NCBI RefSeq assembly: GCF_021341665.1
Contig: NZ_JAJTTH010000003.1
Span: 124,001-188,000 of the forward strand
Origin: Pseudomonas sp. Au-Pse12
GTDB lineage: Bacteria; Pseudomonadota; Gammaproteobacteria; Pseudomonadales; Pseudomonadaceae
DNA length: 64,000 nucleotides
Direction: 5' to 3'
Shown: positions 1-8,469 of the stretch, piece by piece
How the letters are laid out: every line of letters begins with the position of its first letter
Position numbering within the stretch: the first letter of the stretch is position 1
Made by a program: the position numbers and the translations under genes
The notes under the pieces: generated by a model
The model's input: only the letters and a program-made list of their open reading frames with translations
The model's database searches: none
What the model was told of the DNA's origin: nothing

Positions 1-476
1 CGCTCCAGCAACCCGGCCTCTCGCAGCAACCCGCCGGTATTCGCCTGGAACCCGGGAAAGAAGAAGTACTTCTGCACACCGCGAAATTTCACCGAAGGCA
101 AACCGTGACATCCGCCGACCCACTCCTCGGCACTCAGGTAATCCAGGTTCAACCACAGCGGCGTGCGCTCACGGTCGGCCATGGCCTCCATGTAGGCGTG
201 GGGCAATTGGCAGGCGAACGCGGCAATCACTACATCGGCCGCCACTTCATCCGGCCACTGGGTCGGCCAGTGTCGTACCTGGACCCCATCCTGGAACTGG
301 CTGGGCTGTTGGCTATCGATCTGCGGGCAGAGCTTTTCAAAGGCGCGCAAGTCATCGACCCACAAGCGCACCGCGCATTGATGCTCGGCCACCAGTTGCC
401 GGGCCAGACGCCAGGTCACCCCGATGTCACCGTAGTTGTCGACCACGCTGCAAAAAATATCCCAGGAGGCTTTCAT
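1..476 (-). CDS. earP: EF-P arginine rhamnosyltransferase EarP (3' end outside window)
   Basis: Transfers rhamnose from dTDP-rhamnose to a conserved arginine of elongation factor P in the cytoplasm; this modification lets EF-P rescue ribosomes at polyproline stretches in pseudomonads. About 158 N-terminal codons are present and the rest of the gene runs off the left edge. The start ATG lies at 474-476 on the reverse strand. The product begins MKASWDIFCSVVDNYGDIG, the characteristic EarP N-terminus with its glycine-rich nucleotide-sugar loop, and continues with WRLARQL and later WLNLDYLSAEEWV. A purine-rich AGG lies just upstream. In related genomes efp follows earP, so efp is expected just left of the window. 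Recognition is by sequence memory of the family and is strong despite truncation. Confidence 0.9.
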   Translation of the reverse strand, partial: MKASWDIFCSVVDNYGDIGVTWRLARQLVAEHQCAVRLWVDDLRAFEKLCPQIDSQQPSQFQDGVQVRHWPTQWPDEVAADVVIAAFACQLPHAYMEAMADRERTPLWLNLDYLSAEEWVGGCHGLPSVKFRGVQKYFFFPGFQANTGGLLREAGLLE

Positions 477-599
477 TCCACTCCCCGATTGGCAAAGGCG
501 CCGATTGTCCGCATAAATGCCCCTGCGCAGAAGGGCCAACCGCGATTATCTTCGTGCGACAATCAGCCCTTGCCCAATACCGCCCGCCAGGAGGCAACC

Positions 600-998
600 A
601 TGTCCCATCGTCCGCCCGCACGTCGCCCCTTGCGCATTAGCTTCAATGTCCTGGCACTCAGTGCCAGCATTGCCCTGGGCCTGTGGCTGGGTTTCCTGGC
701 GATCGCCCTGACCTGCTGGCTGGCTTCGCATTATCTCTTCAGCCAGCAACTGGCTCCGGTCGCCCAAGCCGTGCAGCAGATAACCAAGCCGCCAGTAGTC
801 GCGCCGCCCGAGCCGCAGAACCGTATGTTCGAGCAGTACCAGGAAAACCTGCGCAAGAACGAGGAACTGCAATCCCTGGACAACGCCCGCAACAACCTGC
901 GCAACCTGTCCAACCCCAAATGCCAGTTCTGGTTGCAACAGGACCAGACGGCCCCGAGTGAAAAAAGCCGGGCCAACGTCCTGCAATTCTGTAACTGA
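600..998 (+). CDS. Small single-pass membrane protein, function unknown
   Basis: A 132-residue protein that I do not recognise as a named family. The start at 600 is preceded by an AGGAGG ribosome binding site (CCAGGAGGCAACC); the reading frame is open further upstream but that part overlaps earP antisense and is not needed. Residues about 12-20 are basic, followed by a hydrophobic segment at about 18-42 (SIALGLWLGFLAIALTCWL), then a soluble alpha-helical tail rich in Q, E, N and R with a possible coiled coil (QENLRKNEELQSLDNARNN) and two cysteines near the end. This predicts an inner-membrane protein with a periplasmic or cytoplasmic helical tail. The gene ends 2 bases before the Gre-like gene, so both are probably co-transcribed. 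Confidence 0.75.
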   Translation: MSHRPPARRPLRISFNVLALSASIALGLWLGFLAIALTCWLASHYLFSQQLAPVAQAVQQITKPPVVAPPEPQNRMFEQYQENLRKNEELQSLDNARNNLRNLSNPKCQFWLQQDQTAPSEKSRANVLQFCN

Positions 999-1000
999 CC

Positions 1001-1483
1001 ATGAATAAACAGTCTGTCTGCCAACTGATCCTGCAACAGCTCCGGGACGACCTGGAGGTCGCGGTGCGAGCGGCACAAACCGCTTATGAAACCGCCACCC
1101 ACGAAGAGAATATCGCCGAGAACAAGTACGACACCCTGGGTTTGGAGGCTTCCTACCTGGCTGCCGGCCAGGCTCGACGGGTTGAGGAAATCCGCCAGGC
1201 CCTGAGCCTTTGGCAGAACCTGAGCCTGCGCCCTTATGACCCGCAGATGGGGATTCAGGTCGGCACGCTGTTGGGGCTGGAAGATGAAAACGGCCACGAA
1301 CAGTGGCTGTTTCTCGGCCCGGATGGCGCGGGCCTGAAGGTCTATGTGGTGGGTCAGTTGGTGACCGTCATCACCCCTCGCTCGCCGCTGGGCAAAAGCC
1401 TGCTGGGCAAGCTCGAAGACGATGAGGTGGAGATCGTGGTGGCGGGCACCCGGCAACAGTTCACTGTCACCGAGGTCCGCTAG
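1001..1483 (+). CDS. GreA/GreB-family transcription elongation factor-like protein
   Basis: A 160-residue protein with the Gre layout: an N-terminal helical hairpin (about residues 5-75) and a C-terminal FKBP-like domain (about 85-160, with IQVGTLLGLEDENG, LFLGPDGAGLKV and ITPRSPLGKSLLGKLEDDEVEI). The 'SPLGKSLLGK' segment is typical of the Gre C-terminal domain. At the hairpin tip, where GreA/GreB have GD(L/R)SENA with two essential acids, this protein has ENIAENKYD, so the first acid appears replaced by Asn while the second is kept. It may bind RNA polymerase in the secondary channel without stimulating transcript cleavage; that is inference. It starts 2 bases after the preceding gene. A true greB is present at 13765-14238, so this is a paralogue. 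Confidence 0.75.
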   Translation: MNKQSVCQLILQQLRDDLEVAVRAAQTAYETATHEENIAENKYDTLGLEASYLAAGQARRVEEIRQALSLWQNLSLRPYDPQMGIQVGTLLGLEDENGHEQWLFLGPDGAGLKVYVVGQLVTVITPRSPLGKSLLGKLEDDEVEIVVAGTRQQFTVTEVR

Positions 1484-1495
1484 GCAGAGAGAGGA

Positions 1496-2479
<984 letters not shown>

Positions 2480-2581
2480 TCAAAGCAGGTAGACGCCACG
2501 GGTATCAGCGACGGTATATAACTATATTAATGGTCAGGAGAATAAATCTAGAACTTTTATTCAGAATTTTCCATTCCGTCC

Positions 2582-3082
2582 TCAGGTATCACCCTGACGT
2601 CGACGCTGCACCAGCGGCACCAGGTAAACCGGTACTTTGGCCAGTTGCAGAACCCGCGTTGCGGTACGCCCCAAAGGGGTTTGTGCACCCACCCCGTGGC
2701 TGTGACTTCCTACGATCAGCAAATCCACCAAGAGTTTCCCGGCCTGGTCCAGAATCACCTGGGACGGGTCCCCTTGAAGCACCCGCACTGACTGGATCAG
2801 GGTGAGGTCCTGCATCCCCTCCCCTAGCTCCTCGCGAAAACTGTCCAGTACCCGTTGCTCGATATTGGCCATCACCGTGTTCAGGCCCTGGCGGTGAAAC
2901 TCGTTCAGCGACTGCTCATCCAGGTAGCTCTGCAATACTGATTCGGCGAACAGGCCCATGGGCTCCACGGCGTGCACTACATGTAAGTCGGCATTGAACG
3001 TTCGAGCCAGCTCCAGGGCATGTTGCATCACAAAGGGTGCGTACAGACCGAGGTCGGTGGCATACAGCATCGAACGAATCAT
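2582..3082 (-). CDS. Universal stress protein (UspA family)
   Basis: A 166-residue single-domain UspA protein. It shows the family start MIRSMLYATDLG, an internal HVVHAVEPMG strand, and near the C-terminus the nucleotide-binding signature VGSHSHG followed by GRTATRVLQLAKVPVYLVP, where the G-x2-G-x9-G-(S/T) motif is somewhat modified. Such proteins bind ATP or AMP and help cells withstand stress; the exact role cannot be read from sequence. A near-perfect Shine-Dalgarno (TTGAGGAGGTCAT) fixes the start. Upstream the next gene in the same direction is the 5'-nucleotidase, about 95 bases away, so it probably has its own promoter. Confidence 0.9.
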   Translation of the reverse strand: MIRSMLYATDLGLYAPFVMQHALELARTFNADLHVVHAVEPMGLFAESVLQSYLDEQSLNEFHRQGLNTVMANIEQRVLDSFREELGEGMQDLTLIQSVRVLQGDPSQVILDQAGKLLVDLLIVGSHSHGVGAQTPLGRTATRVLQLAKVPVYLVPLVQRRRQGDT

Positions 3083-3177
3083 ATGACCTCCTCAACTGCC
3101 AAGATGGCGGAGATGGATTCAGCTTAGCAGTGCCTGGAACTGTGGGAGGTCCGAGGCCACACCTCGGATTTGGGGGC

Positions 3178-4083
3178 TCAAGCCTTGGCTTCGTTGCTGA
3201 TGCCATGCGGCACGTGACCGGTGGCCACCACCTCGCGAGCCAGCTCGCAGTGGCCGGCCTGGTCATCGAAGAACACGTCGGCGGCGAAGGCTTCGAGAAA
3301 GGCGGCTTTTTCCAGCCCACCCAGAAACAGCGATTCGTCCAGACGGATATTCCACTCCCGCAGGGTGCGGATCACCCGCTCATGGGCCGGCGCTGAACGG
3401 GCGGTCACCAACGCCGTGCGAATCGGACAGGCCTCATCGGAAAACTCCCCCTGCAACAGATTGAGTGCCGCCAGAAAACCCTTGAACGGCCCGCCCGGCA
3501 ATGGCTCGCGGGCCGACTGCCGCTCACTGGCCTGGAAGGCTTCCAGGCCGCCGGTTTGATAGATCCGCTCCGAGTCATCGGAAAACAGCACCGCATCACC
3601 GTCAAAAGCGATACGCAGCTCACCGTTTTCAGCGCGCCGGGCACCGCCGGAAAGGATGGTCGCCGCGGCAAAGCCTGCCTCCAGTGCACTGCGCACATCG
3701 TCGGCATGGGTCGAGAGAAACAGGTCGCTGCCAAAGGCTGCCAGGTAGGGATAAGGGCTGCGCCCACCGACAAACGCCGCCCGGGAAATAGCCAAGCCGT
3801 AGTGTTCGATCGAATTGAACACCCGCAAGCCGGTGTCGGCACTGTTGCGCGAAACCAGCACCACTTCGACCCGGGCCCGCCCCAGGCTGGCATTCAGGCT
3901 GAGAAGCTTCTTGACCAGCGGGAAGGCATCCCCGGGTTCGAGGATCTCCTCCTCATGCTCGATCTGGTACTGCCGATAGGCCTCAACCCCCTGGGCCAGA
4001 TAGACCTTGTGACTGGCGCTCAGATCGAACAACGCCCGCGAAGAGATCGCCACCACCAGCTTGCCATCCAGGCCCTTTGCCAT
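3178..4083 (-). CDS. Cytosolic 5'-nucleotidase (cN-I-like family)
   Basis: A 301-residue protein of the 5'-nucleotidase family that includes vertebrate cN-IA (Pfam 5-nucleotidase). It should dephosphorylate nucleoside monophosphates such as AMP or IMP in the cytoplasm. The diagnostic HAD-type motif FDGDAVLFSDDSE is present in the middle of the protein, preceded by ATILSGGARR; SRNSADTGLRVFNSIEHYGL in the N-terminal half and FFDDQAGHCE near the C-terminus also fit. I chose the ATG at 4083 rather than an in-frame TTG 15 bases upstream because GAGGGGACGG sits at proper distance before the ATG. It is followed about 95 bases later by the stress protein gene and preceded by the PanE-like gene 30 bases upstream, so it may belong to that transcript. 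Confidence 0.88.
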   Translation of the reverse strand: MAKGLDGKLVVAISSRALFDLSASHKVYLAQGVEAYRQYQIEHEEEILEPGDAFPLVKKLLSLNASLGRARVEVVLVSRNSADTGLRVFNSIEHYGLAISRAAFVGGRSPYPYLAAFGSDLFLSTHADDVRSALEAGFAAATILSGGARRAENGELRIAFDGDAVLFSDDSERIYQTGGLEAFQASERQSAREPLPGGPFKGFLAALNLLQGEFSDEACPIRTALVTARSAPAHERVIRTLREWNIRLDESLFLGGLEKAAFLEAFAADVFFDDQAGHCELAREVVATGHVPHGISNEAKA

Positions 4084-4113
4084 ATTCCGTCCCCTCAAGG
4101 TAATGAGCCCAGC

Positions 4114-5070
4114 TCAGGCGTGGTGCCGCTCGATGAAACTCAAGGCCTGATACAGCGCCTGAATCTTCGGCAGTTCGCAGCCTGCGGCCCGCGCTGCCGC
4201 CAAAGGAGCGGCATAGATGGCCGCCAACTCCAGGGGCCGCTGGTGCAGGAAATCATGGTACATGCTCGGCCAATAGTCGGGCATGTGCTCGGTGGACTTG
4301 AACAACTGCTGCGCATAACCCGCGGGAATGACATGCCCACAAGCCGCCGCGCCCTGCAGCACTTCCTGCATCAGGTCCTGGATCAACTCACGGCTGGCAG
4401 GGTCGGCCATCAGTGGCGTGGTGCTGGCCCTGAGCAGCACCGAAAGACCGTTATATGACACATTCCACACCAGCTTCTGCCAACGCGCCTGGTGCAGGTT
4501 GCTCATGGCCTGTGAGTCCAGCCCGGCCTCGCGAAACAGTGCCGCGCCCTCCTCGACTATCGACTGGCGTAGAGCCGCATCGGCGCCGGCCGGGCCACTG
4601 TGGTAACCCAGGTTCACCGCGCCAAGAGCCTGGTGCTCGATGAGCCCCGGGCCCGCGCGGTGCACACAGATAAAGCACAAGCCGCCCAATAGATGCAGCG
4701 AATCGGGAAGAACAGCGCGCAGGTCATCTTCAACATCCAGGCCATTCTGCAGCACCAGAACCTTCGCGTCGGCGGCGGCCGCCTGGATGATCGCCGGGGC
4801 CAGGTCAAGGTTGCTGGTGGTCTTGGCACCCACCAGCAGCCAGTCACAGGCAGGCATCTGTTCGGCACTGGCATAGGCCTGCACCGGTTTCAGGTTCAGC
4901 ACCCCGTGCTGGCTGCTGTTGACTTGCAGCCCTTGCTCAAGCACCGCCGGGTATTCGCTGCGCAATAGAAAGTGCACGTCGAAACCGGCACGAGCCAGCA
5001 TCACCCCGTAAAAACCTCCGATTGCTCCGGTCCCGATAATGCCCACACGCGGTTTACGGCCTGCACCCAT
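4114..5070 (-). CDS. Ketopantoate reductase (ApbA/PanE)-family oxidoreductase
   Basis: A 318-residue NADPH-dependent reductase of the 2-dehydropantoate 2-reductase family. The N-terminal Rossmann motif GIIGTGAIGGFYG is complete, and QNGLDVEDDL and WQKLVWNVSYNGLSVLL match the family, including the conserved Lys and Asn of the active site. It may be the pantothenate-pathway enzyme, but pseudomonads carry several paralogues, so I do not assign panE. The ATG at 5070 overlaps the stop of the thioredoxin-like gene (TGATG), implying translational coupling. An in-frame TTG one codon earlier is less likely. Confidence 0.88.
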   Translation of the reverse strand: MGAGRKPRVGIIGTGAIGGFYGVMLARAGFDVHFLLRSEYPAVLEQGLQVNSSQHGVLNLKPVQAYASAEQMPACDWLLVGAKTTSNLDLAPAIIQAAAADAKVLVLQNGLDVEDDLRAVLPDSLHLLGGLCFICVHRAGPGLIEHQALGAVNLGYHSGPAGADAALRQSIVEEGAALFREAGLDSQAMSNLHQARWQKLVWNVSYNGLSVLLRASTTPLMADPASRELIQDLMQEVLQGAAACGHVIPAGYAQQLFKSTEHMPDYWPSMYHDFLHQRPLELAAIYAAPLAAARAAGCELPKIQALYQALSFIERHHA

Positions 5071-5456
5071 CAAGGCAACTCCTCTGGTATTCGATTAAGC
5101 GCCTGATGCAGGTTCTCGGTGAGGTCCTGCTGCGTCAGGCGCGACTGTAGCGCTCCATGAAACTCGCCGTTACGGACCACGAACAAGGCCGGCAGGTGGA
5201 ACACCTGATAGCGCTCGGCCGCACCGCCATTGTCGCCAGCATCGACCCAGCACAGACGGTCGATCGGTAACTTCAACTCCGGCAACCGGACTCGAGCCCA
5301 ACGGCAACTGGAACAGCCGACACTGGTGAAAATCACCAGGGAAATGCCGTCCAGGCCCAGCAATTGCTGGTCGATATCGAAGTCGGTCAGTTCCAATTCG
5401 ACCACTATACTGGGGGAAACAATGTCAAATGGACGACACTCGGAGTCTGCGGTCAT
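5070..5456 (-). CDS. Thioredoxin-fold protein with CSSC motif
   Basis: A 128-residue protein with a thioredoxin fold. The strand LVIFTSVGCSSCRWARVRLPEL contains a CxxC motif (Cys-Ser-Ser-Cys), followed by LCWVDAGD, and the cis-Pro region appears as VFHLPALFVVRNGEFHGAL, all in thioredoxin order. No signal peptide is present, so a cytoplasmic disulfide oxidoreductase is expected; its partner is unknown. The start ATG at 5456 has an AGGAAACGTCCC leader. Its first 12 codons overlap the 5' end of the divergent PilZ gene, and its stop overlaps the start of the PanE-like gene. Confidence 0.78.
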   Translation of the reverse strand: MTADSECRPFDIVSPSIVVELELTDFDIDQQLLGLDGISLVIFTSVGCSSCRWARVRLPELKLPIDRLCWVDAGDNGGAAERYQVFHLPALFVVRNGEFHGALQSRLTQQDLTENLHQALNRIPEELP

Positions 5457-5889
5457 GGGACGTTTCCTGCCTCATCCTGATGATGTTCCGGTTGAACTGA
5501 CCTTGCGCAAGCACGCCTGCATTTCGCGCCAGCGGTTGCACACTATCAGCCTCGGTGGCATGGCGTGCAATTACCACCGCGCCTGGCGCCGTGGCACTGC
5601 ATTGGAGGTACACATGCCGACGCTGGGGGACAACGCCCGCTACAACGGCTATGTCGCCTGGTGCCTGAAACGCAAGCGTGGCTACTTGGTGGGCATCGCT
5701 TTCGTCGATGAACAGACACTGTTCGGCGCGCGCATGGGCGAACAGGTCTGTCAGATCGCCCGCTACTGTCGCCTGCATGAACCCCAGAGCGAGCAACAAT
5801 GCATCGAAGCACTGGCTCTGGATTGGGTCGAACAACACGCAGAAGACTTTTCCGAAGACCGTGTACACCAGGCTTTTGTGCAGCCATAG
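5422..5889 (+). CDS. PilZ-like domain protein (possible cyclic-di-GMP effector)
   Basis: A 155-residue protein read as PilZ-like: a short N-terminal segment, HTISLGGMACNYHRAW (resembling the PilZ DxSxxG strand, here S-L-G-G with the Asp not conserved), GYVAWCLKRKRGYLVGIAFVDEQ, then a helical C-terminus. Loss of the canonical arginines before this strand makes cyclic-di-GMP binding uncertain. I prefer the ATG at 5422, which has GGGGGA 4 bases upstream; an alternative ATG at 5455 would share the CATG with the divergent thioredoxin start. With the upstream start the two divergent genes overlap by 35 bases. Downstream lies the DAHP synthase gene. Confidence 0.7.
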   Translation: MSNGRHSESAVMGRFLPHPDDVPVELTLRKHACISRQRLHTISLGGMACNYHRAWRRGTALEVHMPTLGDNARYNGYVAWCLKRKRGYLVGIAFVDEQTLFGARMGEQVCQIARYCRLHEPQSEQQCIEALALDWVEQHAEDFSEDRVHQAFVQP

Positions 5890-6029
5890 CCCAATAAAAC
5901 CGCCACTTGCCCATTGTAGAGTCACCGGCTAACGCGCTAAGGTTCCGCTCCCCGACGCGCTCAAATCCGCTGTGCTCCGCCGCGCGGGGATCGCTGGCGG
6001 CCGGCACCCGTGACCTGACGAGTAACACG

Positions 6030-7106
6030 ATGGCTGATTTACCGATCAACGACCTTAACGTCGCCTCCAACGAGACCCTGATCACCCCTGATCAACTCAA
6101 ACGAGACATCCCGCTGAGCGACACCGCCTTGCGCACCGTGACCAAGGGTCGCGAAGTGATCCGCAACATCCTCGACGGCACTGATCACCGCCTGTTCATC
6201 GTCATTGGGCCCTGCTCGATCCACGACATCAAGGCGGCCCACGAATACGCCGAGCGGCTCAAGGCCCTGGCGGCCGAAGTTTCCGACACCCTGTATCTGG
6301 TGATGCGTGTCTACTTCGAGAAACCACGGACCACCGTCGGCTGGAAAGGCCTGATCAACGATCCGTACCTGGACGACTCGTTCAAGATCCAGGACGGCTT
6401 GCATATTGGTCGCCAGTTGCTGCTGGACCTGGCTGAAATGGGCTTGCCTACCGCCACAGAAGCTCTGGACCCGATCTCCCCGCAATACTTGCAGGACCTG
6501 ATCAGCTGGTCGGCCATTGGCGCACGTACCACCGAATCCCAGACCCACCGCGAAATGGCTTCGGGCCTGTCCTCGGCCGTGGGCTTCAAGAATGGCACCG
6601 ACGGCGGCCTGACTGTCGCGATCAACGCCCTGCAGTCGGTTTCCAGCCCTCACCGGTTCCTGGGGATCAACCCACAGGGCGGCGTATCGATCGTCACTAC
6701 CAAAGGCAACGCCTACGGCCACGTGGTACTGCGCGGTGGCAACGGCAAGCCCAACTATGACTCGGTCAGCGTCGCCGTCTGCGAACAGGCCCTGAGCAAG
6801 GCCAAGATCAAGCCGAACATCATGATCGATTGCAGCCATGCCAACTCCAACAAGGACCCGGCCCTGCAACCTCTGGTCATGGAGAACGTGGCCAACCAGA
6901 TCCTCGAGGGTAACCAGTCGATCATTGGCCTGATGGTGGAGAGCCACTTGAACTGGGGTTGCCAGGCGATTCCGAAGAACCTGTCGGAGCTGCAGTACGG
7001 CGTGTCGATCACCGACGCCTGCATCGACTGGGAGAGCACCGAGAAGACCCTGCGCGGCATGCACGCCAAGCTCAAGGACGTGCTGCCGAAACGCGATCGC
7101 AGCTGA
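6030..7106 (+). CDS. 3-deoxy-7-phosphoheptulonate (DAHP) synthase, class I (AroF/G/H type)
   Basis: Condenses phosphoenolpyruvate with erythrose 4-phosphate in the first step of the shikimate pathway. The 358-residue length and motifs are those of the AroFGH class I enzymes: FIVIGPCSIHD, YFEKPRTTVGWKGL, LPTATEALD, GARTTESQTHREMASGLS, VGFKNGTDG, HVVLRGG, IMIDCSHANSNKD and GLMVESHL. The metal and substrate residues (Cys in GPCS, His in CSHANS) are present. Which amino acid inhibits this isozyme cannot be read reliably, so no isozyme symbol is given. The ATG at 6030 matches the family N-terminus; the open frame upstream to 5907 is not needed. An intrinsic terminator follows immediately. Confidence 0.95.
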   Translation: MADLPINDLNVASNETLITPDQLKRDIPLSDTALRTVTKGREVIRNILDGTDHRLFIVIGPCSIHDIKAAHEYAERLKALAAEVSDTLYLVMRVYFEKPRTTVGWKGLINDPYLDDSFKIQDGLHIGRQLLLDLAEMGLPTATEALDPISPQYLQDLISWSAIGARTTESQTHREMASGLSSAVGFKNGTDGGLTVAINALQSVSSPHRFLGINPQGGVSIVTTKGNAYGHVVLRGGNGKPNYDSVSVAVCEQALSKAKIKPNIMIDCSHANSNKDPALQPLVMENVANQILEGNQSIIGLMVESHLNWGCQAIPKNLSELQYGVSITDACIDWESTEKTLRGMHAKLKDVLPKRDRS

Positions 7107-7123
7107 TCCTTTCCTGCAGACAC

Positions 7124-7152
7124 AAAAACGCCGGGCCAAGCCCGGCGTTTTT
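7124..7152 (+). terminator. Intrinsic terminator after the DAHP synthase gene
   Basis: The inverted repeat AAAAACGCCGGGC - CAA - GCCCGGCGTTTTT begins 17 bases after the stop codon. The stem is GC-rich with an A/T-rich base, ending in a T run. The A-rich left arm means it could also terminate the convergent acetyltransferase transcript on the other strand. Confidence 0.9.
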
Positions 7153-7166
7153 CATGGTCGCCCCGG

Positions 7167-7448
7167 TCAGAGCTTTGCAGCGTGACGCTGATGACGCTCC
7201 ATATACCGCTCTACATAAGAGCAGGATGGAATCACTGTGTAGCCCATGCGCTCGGCGTACTCCAGTGCCTGCTCGGTCAGTGCCGCAGCAATACCACGCC
7301 CGCGCAGGGCGTTGGGCACGAAAGTACGGTAGATATCCAGGGTCTGCTTACCCAGGTCCATATAGGTCAGGTAGGCACGATGACCGTCCACATTGGTCTC
7401 GAACTGATGACCAGCCTGGTCATGGTGGATGGACAACGCCTCGCTCAT
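7167..7448 (-). CDS. Small GNAT-like N-acetyltransferase (YjdJ/GTP-cyclohydrolase-type fold, PF14542)
   Basis: A 93-residue minimal GNAT protein of the YjdJ-like group. It shows HRAYLTYMDLG, the central DIYRTFVPNALRGRGIAAALTEQALEYA with the R-G-x-G-I-A acetyl-CoA loop, and GYTVIPSCSYVERYME. The acceptor is unknown. I chose the internal ATG at 7448 because AAGGAG sits 6-7 bases upstream; the longer frame to 7514 has no such site. The gene converges on the DAHP synthase gene. Confidence 0.88.
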   Translation of the reverse strand: MSEALSIHHDQAGHQFETNVDGHRAYLTYMDLGKQTLDIYRTFVPNALRGRGIAAALTEQALEYAERMGYTVIPSCSYVERYMERHQRHAAKL

Positions 7449-8091
7449 CACTACTCCTTGCGGGTCTGGAATGCTGACCCCTACCTTACCGATGTTTTTC
7501 CGGCGAAGGAACAACTTACGCCACCTCGTGCCTGTCGGCCGCCCAGTAGAAGCTATCGCCCTTGCACCCTCAGCACGTTACAAAATAGTAGGCGCCCTTG
7601 GCACAAATGCTCAAGCCACACTCATCACAGATCAGCGCAAAAAATGTTCGGCTGGTGTACGAACCCTCATCAGGATCGATACCGAAATGCCATGAGACGA
7701 TACATCGCCGGATGCTGAAACTTAAGACGAGCGCGGTTTCTTAAAGTCACCGGAAAGATGGTTAAACATAGGCCCAAGCCTGAACAGAATCTGAAGAAAA
7801 GTGTCGGCGACACAATATAGATCGACTTTAGTCTAGCCTTCGAAACAACGCTTGGAAAAGTCCGATAACCATGCTTGCGAGCAAGCAGCAATCGGCCCCA
7901 GAGCCTCGCCATTGAATATTTTTTATACAACCGGCTAAAAATTTGCTCGAAAAAGAATCAGCGCCTAGAATTTTTTTTGCTTCTTGCGCTACGTCAGTTT
8001 ACTTACTACAAGTAATGGGTAGTATGTACGCCGGCTATTTCCTCACTCTGAGGTGATAGCTACTAATAGAAAGTCCTTGAAGGGGAACACG
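7449..8091. other. 643-base intergenic region upstream of oprI
   Basis: Holds the promoter region of oprI on one side and that of the acetyltransferase on the other. No open frame here looks coding. From about 7905 to 7985 it is strikingly AT-rich with A/T tracts (for example ATTGAATATTTTTTATAC and the T8 run near 7973), consistent with an UP element for a very strong promoter. An imperfect inverted repeat around 7872-7886 (ATGCTTGCGAGCAAGCAG) is seen but not interpreted. Confidence 0.6.
7998..8025 (+). promoter_or_regulatory. Candidate sigma-70 promoter of oprI
   Basis: TTTACT (7998-8003) and TAGTAT (8020-8025) are separated by 16 bases and each match 4 of 6 consensus positions. They lie downstream of the AT-rich tract and leave a 5' leader of about 60 bases. 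OprI is one of the most abundant proteins in the cell, which fits a promoter with an UP element. A second reading (TTGCGC, 17 bases, TACAAG) is also possible. Confidence 0.4.
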
Positions 8092-8343
8092 ATGAACAAC
8101 GTTCTGAAATTCTCTGCTCTGGCTCTGGCCGCAGTTCTGGCTACCGGTTGCAGCAGCGTATCCAAAGAAACCGAAGCTCGTCTGACTGCTACTGAAGACG
8201 CAGCAGCTCGTGCTCAGGCTCGTGCAGACGAAGCCTACCGTAAAGCTGATGAAGCTCTGGCTGCTGCTCAAAAAGCACAACAGACTGCTGACGAAGCTAA
8301 CGAGCGCGCTCTGCGTATGCTGGAAAAAGCTAGCCGCAAGTAA
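8092..8343 (+). CDS. oprI: Major outer membrane lipoprotein OprI
   Basis: An 83-residue Braun-type lipoprotein that links the outer membrane to peptidoglycan. The signal peptide ends in the lipobox ATGC (cysteine about residue 20, [12 protein letters not shown]). The mature part is a continuous Ala-rich heptad-like coiled coil (repeats of AxAxADEAxRKADEA) ending in ASRK; the C-terminal Lys is the residue joined to peptidoglycan in Lpp-type proteins. The ATG follows AAGGGGAACACG. A strong intrinsic terminator follows the stop, and codon use is highly biased, as expected for an abundant protein. Right next to it, convergent, is the L,D-transpeptidase gene that could catalyse the attachment. Confidence 0.97.
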   Translation: MNNVLKFSALALAAVLATGCSSVSKETEARLTATEDAAARAQARADEAYRKADEALAAAQKAQQTADEANERALRMLEKASRK

Positions 8344-8364
8344 TAGTCCCTCGGGATTGTTATC

Positions 8365-8396
8365 AAGCCGATCCATTTTTTGGATCGGCTTTTTTA
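8365..8396 (+). terminator. Intrinsic terminator of oprI
   Basis: AAGCCGATCCA - TTTTT - TGGATCGGCTT followed by a T run (TTTTTATT). An 11-bp perfect stem 21 bases after the oprI stop codon. Confidence 0.93.
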
Positions 8397-8420
8397 TTGC
8401 CCGCTTTTCCAGCAGGCAAT

Positions 8421-8456
8421 AAAAAACCCGCCGATGCCTGCTGGCATCGACGGGTT
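8421..8456 (-). terminator. Intrinsic terminator of the L,D-transpeptidase gene
   Basis: Read on the reverse strand: AACCCG, then CGATGCC - AGCA - GGCATCG, then CGGGTT followed by a T6 run; one unpaired base lies within the stem. It sits 13 bases beyond the stop codon, back to back with the oprI terminator. Confidence 0.88.
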
Positions 8457-8469
8457 GCAGTTCTCGCGC

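Noticed and set aside
7429..7695. Open frame across the region upstream of oprI
   Set aside because: No ribosome binding site; it overlaps the start of the acetyltransferase gene and the translation looks random.
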